A DNA stretch of 64,000 bases from Bradyrhizobium valentinum (lineage in GTDB: Bacteria; Pseudomonadota; Alphaproteobacteria; Rhizobiales; Xanthobacteraceae), in the NCBI RefSeq assembly GCF_001440405.1, contig NZ_LLXX01000141.1, positions 58,834 to 122,833 of the forward strand. The letters are read 5' to 3'. Position 1 is the stretch's first letter; each line of letters starts with the position of its first letter. The position numbers and the translations under genes were made by a program. Under the pieces are notes generated by a model. The model saw nothing but the letters and a program-made list of their open reading frames with translations, made no database searches and had not been told where the DNA came from. Positions 44,103 to 52,900 of the stretch are shown piece by piece.

Positions 44103-45731
44103 ATGATGCGGAAACATCCGGTGATTTGGGCAGTCGTTGGCGGATGCGGGGTGCTGGCCTTGATCAGCGGCGGGTCTCTGGCCCAAACCAAAGACACCAT
44201 CGTCATCGCAGTACCGGGAACACCACAAGGCGTGGATGTTGACCGCCAATCGGGTCCCCAAACGTGGACGATGGCGGCACAGGTTATCGAACCGGGCGCA
44301 GAATGGAAACCAACCACCTATCCGTATGCGCCGACCCCAGGGGCAGATCCGACCAAGATTCCTGAGTTCACCTACCCAGACTTCCGGGCGCAGGAAACAG
44401 TTCCGCGCATTTTTGAGAACTGCGATTTGAGTGCGGACAGCAAGACCGCCGTTTATCGTCTGCGCAAAGGGGTGAAATCGGCGGTGGGAAATGAATTCAC
44501 GGCCAAGGACGTGCTGTGGAGGGTTAAGCGCGCGCATGAGCTTAAGGCGATTGGAACGTTTATGCAGAATGCTGCGAACGCGCCCGACCCAAAACAGTGG
44601 CAGAAAGTCGATGATCACACTGTGCGGATCAGCTCCGACAAGCCGATGCCGCTAATTTGCAAAATTCTCACCAACCTCTACTGGTATTGGTACGATAGCA
44701 CGGAAGCGAAGAAGCATTCGACGCCTGACGACCCGTGGGCTACCAAATGGGCTTCGACGAGCCTTGTTGCCTTTGGACCCTATGTGATCCGCAGCTGGGA
44801 AGCGGGCAATCGCGTGGTCATGGATGCCAACCCGAACTATTGGCAGGGTCCACCGAAGATCAAGCGCATCATCTATCAGGTCGTTCCGGAGTCGGCGAGC
44901 CGTCTGGCACTTCTCAAGGAGGGCAAGGTTGATTTGATCGAAGGCGTTTCGCCCGACGAGGCGGTCAGCCTTGCAACGGCATCCAACGTGCGCGTGGCCG
45001 CGGTTCATGGCAACCAGTCGATCTATCTGGTGATGAACAACAATAAGGCGCCGTTTGACAAGGTGCAGGTTCGGCAAGCCATCAATCATCTGCTCGCGCG
45101 CGACCAGATCGTTAAAGATATCTATCGCGGGCTGGCCGTCTCCTGGGAAGGCGTAATGCCCAGCGTCTATCCCGGCTATGTGGAATTCAACAACTACACA
45201 TATGATGTGGCTAAAGCCAAGCGCCTGCTCGCCGAGGCAGGCTATGCCAACGGCTTCCAGACCACACTGACCTACAGCGCCGGCGATCCCGTGCAAGAGA
45301 ACATAGCCGTGCTTTTGAAGTCGACGCTATCTCAGGTCGGTATAAACATCGATCTGCGCAAGCAGCCCGTATCGGCTCATTCTGACTTGGTTCAGTCAAA
45401 GAAAGCCGATTTTGCACTCTGGATCGACTACCCGATCCAGCCGGACCCCAACTACTCGCTCAGGCTGCTTTATCTGACAGGCAATGCTGTCAATTACCAA
45501 AATTACAGCGACAAGGAGGTCGACCGCTTGCTCGAAGAGGGCGCCTCGATCGTCGATCCCGCCCAGCGCAACCCCTTCCACCGCCTCGCCGAAGAACGCA
45601 TCCACGAGGCAGCAACTCTGGGTTGGATCGCAGAACCGTCGTATGTCAACGCTATGAGCGCCAACCTCTCGGGCTGGAAGTGGTTCACCACCCAGCACTA
45701 TAAAGTCAACGAAATGTCCTTTGCCAAGTAA
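44103..45731 (+). CDS. ABC transporter substrate-binding protein, peptide/opine type
   Basis: A 542-residue periplasmic solute-binding protein of family 5 (DppA/OppA). The signal peptide ends near SLA. Family features include AVYRLRKGVKSAVGNEFTAK, GPYVIRSWEAGN, DKVQVRQAINHLLARDQIV and a C-terminal DYPIQPDPNYSLRLLY. It heads an operon with two permease parts and two ATPase parts. The ligand is probably a short peptide or related compound; not determinable from sequence. GGGAAG precedes the ATG. Confidence 0.92.
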   Translation: MMRKHPVIWAVVGGCGVLALISGGSLAQTKDTIVIAVPGTPQGVDVDRQSGPQTWTMAAQVIEPGAEWKPTTYPYAPTPGADPTKIPEFTYPDFRAQETVPRIFENCDLSADSKTAVYRLRKGVKSAVGNEFTAKDVLWRVKRAHELKAIGTFMQNAANAPDPKQWQKVDDHTVRISSDKPMPLICKILTNLYWYWYDSTEAKKHSTPDDPWATKWASTSLVAFGPYVIRSWEAGNRVVMDANPNYWQGPPKIKRIIYQVVPESASRLALLKEGKVDLIEGVSPDEAVSLATASNVRVAAVHGNQSIYLVMNNNKAPFDKVQVRQAINHLLARDQIVKDIYRGLAVSWEGVMPSVYPGYVEFNNYTYDVAKAKRLLAEAGYANGFQTTLTYSAGDPVQENIAVLLKSTLSQVGINIDLRKQPVSAHSDLVQSKKADFALWIDYPIQPDPNYSLRLLYLTGNAVNYQNYSDKEVDRLLEEGASIVDPAQRNPFHRLAEERIHEAATLGWIAEPSYVNAMSANLSGWKWFTTQHYKVNEMSFAK

Positions 45732-45795
45732 GACGCTGCATCGTATCCGGGCAAGCGCCTGAGGCAGGACGGGTCAAAGTAGCAGGTTTAGAATC

Positions 45796-46827
45796 ATGCG
45801 GACCCTCAAGTACATCGGCCGACGCTTGTTGGTTCTGGTCCCGCAACTGTTCCTGATCTCGATCGTTACGTTCACTCTCGTGCGCATGCTGCCGGGCGAT
45901 CCTGCCCGCCTAGAATTGGGCCCTCTTGCCCCAGAGGAGGGAGTAGAGCTGCTTCGCCACCAACTCCGCCTCGACGAGCCACTGCCGCAGCAATACATCG
46001 CCTACCTCCAGCGTCTTCTTCAGGGTGACTTCGGCAGGTCCTGGGTCAATTCGAGCTCGGTTGCTCAAGATCTTCTCGTCCGCGCGCCAGCGACGCTTGA
46101 GCTCATCACCGCCGGAATGCTCATCGTGCTGGTGATTATGGTGCCGATCGCGCTTCTCTCGGCGAGTCCGTCCCGCGGTTGGCTGGCGCGCGCGACGCGG
46201 CGCGTCAGTTTCGGCTATGGCCTGCTTGCTGGAGCTTTGCCGGATTTCTGGCTCGGCCTAGTTCTCATCTTCGTCTTCTTCAGCGTGCTGGGGTGGGCGC
46301 CTGGTCCGGAGGGCAGGCTCGCCATCCTCGATCTTCCGCCCGCGCGGGTCACGGGCTTCTACGTCGTAGATGCACTGCTCGCTGGGAATTTCGACACCTT
46401 TGAGTCGGCTTTGTCCCATCTCGCACTGCCGGCCGTCACGCTTGCTTTCGTCTATGGCGGCCCGATCTTTAAAATGGTGAGAGCGAGCATGGAAGCGGCG
46501 CTTCGCAGCGACTACACGATCTATGCCGAGGGCCTCGGCCTGCCGCGACGCACGGTCCTGCTATGGGCGATGCGCAATGCGGCGCCGCCGGCAGTTGTGG
46601 TCACAGGCGTTGTTGCCGGATATCTGCTCGGCGGCGCAGTTCTGATCGAAACAGTTTTCAATCTAAACGGAATCGGCCGGTATGCTGTGCAGTCGATCAC
46701 GACTGCAGACTATGCACCGATACAGGGCTTCGTGCTGGTCGCAGCGGTCTTCACGGTGATGGTGAACCTGATTGTCGACCTCCTCCAGTTCATGATTGAT
46801 CCGCGTGTCTCGGCGAGGGCCTCTTGA
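45796..46827 (+). CDS. ABC transporter permease, DppB type
   Basis: A 343-residue permease with six predicted helices. The N-terminus RRLLVLVPQLFLISIVTFTLVRMLPGDPA is characteristic. The inner-membrane EAA-like coupling loop is in ALRSDYTIYAEGLGLPRRTVLLWAMRNA. It overlaps the next gene by 4 bases (TTGA). Confidence 0.93.
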   Translation: MRTLKYIGRRLLVLVPQLFLISIVTFTLVRMLPGDPARLELGPLAPEEGVELLRHQLRLDEPLPQQYIAYLQRLLQGDFGRSWVNSSSVAQDLLVRAPATLELITAGMLIVLVIMVPIALLSASPSRGWLARATRRVSFGYGLLAGALPDFWLGLVLIFVFFSVLGWAPGPEGRLAILDLPPARVTGFYVVDALLAGNFDTFESALSHLALPAVTLAFVYGGPIFKMVRASMEAALRSDYTIYAEGLGLPRRTVLLWAMRNAAPPAVVVTGVVAGYLLGGAVLIETVFNLNGIGRYAVQSITTADYAPIQGFVLVAAVFTVMVNLIVDLLQFMIDPRVSARAS

Positions 46828-48650
46828 GCGCGCGTAAGGTTGATGACGACAGGCGCCAGCAGCATTCGTCTGCAAGCGTAGCAAGGCATCCGGCGCACCG
46901 GAGCGTCATCGGATTGTGGTCGCGCCTCAGCCGCTTCGACCGGGCGGTTTTGGTCGTCTTTGTTCTTATTTTGATTATAGCAGCCATCGGCCCGTTTGTT
47001 GCGCCCTATCCTCCGACGGTTGCTGATCCGCTGCAGCGGCTGGTGTCTCCGAATGGCGCGCATCCTTTCGGGACAGACGAAAACGGCATCGATGTCCTGT
47101 CCCGGCTCATCGCAGCTCCTCGCACCGACGTACTCATTGCCGTCATTGCCACCACCCTCTCGGTTGCGATCGGCGCGCCGCTTGGCGTTGTCGCTGGTTA
47201 TTTCGAGGGAGCAGATCGGCGAGCGATGCGATGGATATCGGAGGGGACACTGCGTCTTCTCGACGTCATTCAGGCGTTCCCGGTCTTCATTTTGGCTATG
47301 GTGCTGGTGGCGATTCACGGCACCGGACCGGTTAATGTGGTTTTCGCAGTCGCTTTCGTGAATTTTCCGGTGTTCCTCCGTCTGGTGCGATCTGAAATGC
47401 TTTCCCTGCGCGAGCATCTTTATGCCGAGGCTGCGGTGGCTCTCGGCAACTCCGAACTCGGCGTCGGTTTTAAGCATCTGCTTCCGAACGCATGGCCGAC
47501 AGTCCTAGTTCAGGTGTCGGTAACGATAGGCTTTGCGGTGCTATTGACCGCCGGACTGAGTTTCGTAGGTGCTGGCGTTAGCCCGCCTACGCCTGAACTC
47601 GGAGCGATGATAGCGAGCGGCGCCAAGTTCATGATCACCGGACAGTGGTGGGTTGCGATGTTTCCGGGGCTCTTGTTGGGCCTAATCGTCTTCACATTTG
47701 CCGCCATGGGCGACATTGTAGGCAAGCTGATGGAGCCGGGGCAAAGAGCCATACCCTCGCGTCGTCTCTTATCGAACGCCCGCATCGCGCCTGCGGCGCA
47801 GGCCGAAGCCGCCGCACCTTCCGCACAGGACGCGGTACTCTCGGTCCGTGGGCTCGCTATCGAGGCCTCTGGTCGCCCTCCCATCCTCGACGGCGTGAGC
47901 TTTGATCTCATGCCCGGCGAGATTCTCGGCGTAGTCGGCCTCCCCGGTTCCGGTAAGTCCATCCTCGTTCGCGCCATCCTTAGGCTGCTCGGCCACGGTC
48001 TGCAGCGGCGTGCGGGCCATGTCTTTTTCCGCGGCAAGGATCTGGCCGAACTCGATGAAAAGACACTGCGCGCCATTCGCGGCTGCGAGATCCTGCCTCT
48101 GCTCCCCAACGCCAAGAGCCAGCTCAATCCGCTGGTGCGAGTTGGCGATCTCATGGTGGCGCATATTCGAGCCCACAATCGGTGTTCCCGCCGTGAAGCA
48201 CATGCGCGCGCCGCGAGGATGCTGGGCGCGATCGGGATCGGCGACGCGGAGCACTGGCTCGCGGCGTATCCGCACGAGTTGAGCGGCGGCATGGCGCAGC
48301 GCGTCTGCCTTGCTATCGCACTGGTGCATCGGCCGCCGCTAATCATCGCCGACGAGCCGACGGCTGGCCTTGACGTGACCGTGCAACGACAGGTGCTCGA
48401 CCTGATGATAGAGCTTTGTCACCAAAGTGGCGCCGCCCAGGTCCTGGCGACTCGCGAACTCGGAATCGTCGCCCATTATTGCCACCGCGTTGCGGTCCTG
48501 GATGAAGGTCTGATAGTCGAAATGGGGTCCGTTCGAGATGTGCTGTTGGCCCCTCGCCACGCCGTTACTCGTAGACTGATTGCAGCTGCCGACTTGCGCG
48601 CCGTCAGCACTGCTCCGACAACCAACACATCCTCGAAGATGGTCCCATGA
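46824..48650 (+). CDS. Fused ABC permease-ATPase (DppC + DppD)
   Basis: A 608-residue fusion. Residues 1-300 are a DppC-type permease (FGTDENGIDVLSRLI, coupling loop YAEAAVALGNSELG). Residues about 330-590 are a nucleotide-binding domain with Walker A GLPGSGKS, signature LSGGMAQRV and Walker B LIIADEPTAGLD. The Q-loop region reads LPLLPNAKSQLNP, without the usual FQDP glutamine, and the switch His is replaced (ATRELG instead of THDLG). These changes suggest its own ATP site is weak. A TTG start overlaps the DppB-type gene. Confidence 0.9.
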   Translation: MSARKVDDDRRQQHSSASVARHPAHRSVIGLWSRLSRFDRAVLVVFVLILIIAAIGPFVAPYPPTVADPLQRLVSPNGAHPFGTDENGIDVLSRLIAAPRTDVLIAVIATTLSVAIGAPLGVVAGYFEGADRRAMRWISEGTLRLLDVIQAFPVFILAMVLVAIHGTGPVNVVFAVAFVNFPVFLRLVRSEMLSLREHLYAEAAVALGNSELGVGFKHLLPNAWPTVLVQVSVTIGFAVLLTAGLSFVGAGVSPPTPELGAMIASGAKFMITGQWWVAMFPGLLLGLIVFTFAAMGDIVGKLMEPGQRAIPSRRLLSNARIAPAAQAEAAAPSAQDAVLSVRGLAIEASGRPPILDGVSFDLMPGEILGVVGLPGSGKSILVRAILRLLGHGLQRRAGHVFFRGKDLAELDEKTLRAIRGCEILPLLPNAKSQLNPLVRVGDLMVAHIRAHNRCSRREAHARAARMLGAIGIGDAEHWLAAYPHELSGGMAQRVCLAIALVHRPPLIIADEPTAGLDVTVQRQVLDLMIELCHQSGAAQVLATRELGIVAHYCHRVAVLDEGLIVEMGSVRDVLLAPRHAVTRRLIAAADLRAVSTAPTTNTSSKMVP

Positions 48651-49633
48651 CAGATACCCTGGTAGCCGTCGAAGGGCTGGTCAAGCGCTTCTATCTTAGG
48701 GGCCAAAACTATGTCGGTGCTATCAATGGGATCAGCTTTGAGATCGGACGGGGGGAGACTCTCGGGCTCGTCGGGGAAAGCGGATCGGGCAAGACGACGG
48801 TCGGCCGGTGTCTGCTCCGCCTGGTTGAGCCAACGAGCGGGCGTATTCGCTTCGAGGGCTCCGACATCACCCAACTCACGAAACGGGAACTCAAACCGTT
48901 GCGGTCGCGCTTGCAGATGGTGTTCCAAGATCCGTTCGCCTCCTTGAACCCGCGCCGGACGGTGCGACAGACCGTTGAGGAGCCGCTCGCCCTGCAGCGC
49001 TATGCACCGGCCCACGCCTGGCTCGGCATGATAACCGAGATATTGAAGCGAGTGGGTCTCGGGCCGCAATACCTGGATCGTTTTCCGATCGAATTGACGG
49101 CAAGTGAACAGCAACGAGTGGGTATTGCTCGGGCGCTCATCACCAGCCCGAAGCTTGTCGTTCTTGACGAACCGACCTCGACCCTCGACCCCACGGTCCG
49201 TGAGGAAATCTTGGGTCTGCTGCGCTCGCTTCAAAGCAGCATGTCGGTGGCGTACCTGTTCATTTCGCACGACATCATGGCGGTGGAACGTATGAGCCAC
49301 CGGGTTGCAGTCATGTATCTCGGCCACATCGTGGAACAAGCTCCGACGGCGGCCATAATGGCAGACCCACGCCACCCGTACACGCGCGCCCTGATGTCAG
49401 CCGTCTTGTCGCCTGACCCGGCCCGTCGGTTGCCCCGCAGCCTGGTGGTCGGTGAGATTCCGAGCGCGATAAATCCCCGCCGGGAATGCCCGTTCTACAG
49501 CCGCTGTCCGATCAGGTTGGATCGCTGCCTCGACGATGTACCGCCAATGGCTGCGGTGGGTCCTGAACACGGCGCAGCCTGCTTACGTTGGCGCGAGACG
49601 TCCGAAGTGCTCGCCGAGGTCGCTCCGGAATAG
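48647..49633 (+). CDS. ABC transporter ATPase, DppF type
   Basis: A 328-residue ATPase with Walker A GESGSGKTT, Q-loop VFQDPFASLNP, Walker B LVVLDEPTSTLD, and switch His in ISHDIM. The signature is LTASEQQRV instead of LSGGQ. The C-terminal oligopeptide extension has the Cys pattern CPFYSRCPIRLDRC. It complements the fused gene: Walker and switch residues are intact here, the signature there. It overlaps the fusion gene by 4 bases. Confidence 0.92.
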   Translation: MTDTLVAVEGLVKRFYLRGQNYVGAINGISFEIGRGETLGLVGESGSGKTTVGRCLLRLVEPTSGRIRFEGSDITQLTKRELKPLRSRLQMVFQDPFASLNPRRTVRQTVEEPLALQRYAPAHAWLGMITEILKRVGLGPQYLDRFPIELTASEQQRVGIARALITSPKLVVLDEPTSTLDPTVREEILGLLRSLQSSMSVAYLFISHDIMAVERMSHRVAVMYLGHIVEQAPTAAIMADPRHPYTRALMSAVLSPDPARRLPRSLVVGEIPSAINPRRECPFYSRCPIRLDRCLDDVPPMAAVGPEHGAACLRWRETSEVLAEVAPE

Positions 49634-49963
49634 TCGTGAGCCGCGTCGTGCCTGCCTAGCAGCTGGATTTTATGACTGTAATGTCATAGAGTTGCGCCAG
49701 CCGAGAAGTGGCTACACTCGGTCGATTTCGCAAAGTTGGCGATGACGCGCGCTAAAAGTTGGGAGCGCCGTGAGGAATGCCATCATGAGGCCCATCGCTC
49801 TCGATGTTGCTTGTCGCTGCGCTGCCGCCACGCACTTTGGCGGCCGCGACGCCCGCGTGGAGGCGACGTCGATGGCGGAAGCTGATCTGCGAAGCAGGCC
49901 AGAGGCGCGAGTAATCCTTGAAGTCCGAGCTTGCGCCATTGGCGTGAACGCGGAGTCCATCAA

Positions 49964-52900
49964 ATGAATTTATCCCTGTCACTCGGAGTGGACGGGGTTA
50001 GTCGCCTCACGGTGTTGTTGGAGGATAGTGGGCGCGTCCTCTGTCGAGGATGGCACGGTGACGTCGATGGCGACGGGACCGCCGTGCTGGCCGTACTCTC
50101 CGCATCGGAACACCCCACGCCGGCCTTCGTTGATCAGCTGGCTCATGAATACGCACTGAAGGATGAACTGAACGGTCGGTCAGCGGCGCGGCCGCTGGCA
50201 CTTGTGCGCGAACACGGGCAGACCGTGCTACTCCTTCAGGACCCCGGGGGCAGGCCTCTCGTCGGGCTTCTCGGCCGACCCATGGAGATGGGACGGTTCT
50301 TGCGCTTCGCCACAGGTTTATCGGCTGCACTGCGCCATGTACACGAACATGGCCTTATCCATAAGGACATCAAGCCGGCCAATGTGCTCGTTGATTTCGC
50401 GACCGGCCAAGTTTGGCTGACAGGCTTTGGTATCGCTGCGCGTCTCCAGCGCGAGCGTCAGTCACCTGAACCTCCCGAACTCATCGCGGGGACGCTCGCC
50501 TACATGGCGCCCGAACAAACCGGACGAATGAACCGTTCGATCGATTCCCGGAGCGACCTCTATTCACTCGGGGTCACCCTGTACGAAATGCTTACCGGGG
50601 CCCTACCCTTTATGGCCTCGGATCCGATGGAATGGGTCCACTGCCATATTGCGAGACAGCCTGTCCCGCCAGTAGAGCGGTTGAAGGACGTGCCAGCACC
50701 TGTCTCCGCCATCGTGTCGAAGCTGCTCGCCAAGAGCGCCGAGGAGCGCTACCAGACCGCGGCCGGCCTGGAGCGCGACCTCGGGCGCTGCCTTGCCGCA
50801 TGGGAGGCTCAGCATCGGATCGATGCCTTCCCGCTCGGCCAACAGGACACGCCCGATCGGCTTTTGATTCCCGAGAAACTGTACGGGCGCGAGCGCGAGA
50901 TCGAGACCTTGCTCGCCGCCTTCGACCGCGTCGTCACCAGCGGCCGGCCGGAGCTGGTGCTGGTCTCGGGATATTCCGGCATCGGCAAGTCAGCCGTCGT
51001 CCATGAGTTGCACAAGGCACTGGTGCCGGCGCGCGGCCTTTTCGCCTCCGGCAAGTTCGATCAGTACAAGCGCGATATTCCTTATGCGACGCTGGCGCAA
51101 GCGTTTCAGGGCCTGATCCGCGCACTTCTGGGCAAGAGCGACGCCGAGCTGGCCGGCTGGCGCTACGCGCTCGGCGAGGCGCTTGGCCCGAACGGGCGGC
51201 TCATGATCGACATTGTTCCCGAATTAAAGCTCCTAATCGGAGATCAGCCGCCGGTCCCGGATCTTCCGCCGCAGCAGGCACAAGGCCGTCTCCAGTTGGT
51301 GTTCCGACGGTTTCTCGGCGTCTTTGCGCGGCCCGAACATCCGCTGGCGCTCTTTCTCGACGATCTGCAATGGCTCGACGCGGCGACGCTCGACATGCTT
51401 GCCGACTTGTTGACCCAGGCGGACGTGCAGCGGTTGCTGGTGATCGGCGCCTACCGGGACAACGAGGTCGATTCCGCTCATCCCCTGATACGGAAGCTCG
51501 ACGCCATCCGCAAGGCGGGAGCATTTGTGCAGGAGATCAGTCTTGCGCCACTGGCCCGAGAAGACCTGGTGCGGCTCATTGCGGATACGCTGAGCTGCGC
51601 GCCGGGCGATGCCGCCTCGCTGGCGCGACTGGTCCACGAGAAGACGAATGGCAATCCCTTTTTCGCCATTCAGTTCATCTCTACGCTTGCCGAAGAGGGG
51701 CTGCTCCGCTTCGATCATGACGCCGCACGCTGGTGCTGGGAACTCGATCGCCTTCACGCGAAGGGGTACACCGACAATGTGGTCGATCTCATGGTCGGGA
51801 GATTGACCCGCCTGCCCGTCGCGACCCAGGCTGCGTTGCAGCAGCTTGCTTGCCTCGGAAACGTCGCCAAGATCACGATGCTTTCGGTCGTCCTTGGAAA
51901 ATCGGAGGAAGACATCCGTTCGGACCTCTGGGACGCCGTTCGTCTAGAGCTGGTTGAGCACTTGGAGAGCTCTTACAAGTTCATCCACGACCGTGTCCAG
52001 GAGGCCGCCTATTCACTCATACCGGAGCCGTTGCGCGCCGAGGCGCACCTCCGCATCGGAAGGCTACTCGCAGCACATACCCCGGCGGAAAAACGCGAAG
52101 AGGACATCTTCGAAATCGCCAATCAGCTCAACCGTGGCGCCGTCTTGATCACGTCACGCCACGAGCGTGAGCAGTTCGCCGAGCTTAATCTGCTCGCGGG
52201 CCGGCGCGCCAAGGCCACTACCGCCTACGCCTCGGCGCTCACTTATCTGACTTTAGGTGAGGCCCTGTTGCCGGAGGACTCGTGGGAGCGCCGGCACGAG
52301 CTCACCTTTGCGCTGGCGCAGCACCGGGGCGAATGCGAGTTCCTCACTGGCGCGCTGGCGCAGGCGGAGCAGCGCCTGGCGGGGCTGTCAAGCCGGGCCG
52401 CAAATACGGTGGAACGAGCTACGGTCGCGTGCTTGCGCGCAGATCTGTACACGGCTCTAGATCAGAGCAGCCGCGCCATTGCCGTGGGGCTCGACTACCT
52501 CCAGCATCTGGGTATCGACTGGTCGCCGCATCCGACGGAAGAGGAAGCCCGACGCGAATACGAGCGGATCTGGTCGCAGCTCGGGGGCCGCACGATAGCG
52601 TCTCTGATTGAGCTGCCTTTGATGAGCGACCCGGCCTCCCTCGCAACGCTGGATGTTCTGGCCAAGATCGTGCCACCTGCATTCTATACGGATGCGAACC
52701 TGCTTGCCCTGATCACCTGCCGAGCGGTCAATCTCAGCCTCGAGCGCGGCAACTGCGACGCTTCGTGCAGCGCCTATGAATGGCTGTCCATGCTCGCCGG
52801 CCCGCACTTCGGCGACTATCGGACCGCCGTATATCGCTTTGGTCAGCTCGGCTATGACCTGGTCGAAGGACGCGGACTGACGCGTTTCCAGGCCAGGACC

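Noticed and set aside
49770..49967. A 65-codon frame just before the giant kinase
   Set aside because: No homology features, and it overlaps the kinase start and its ribosome site; probably leader sequence.
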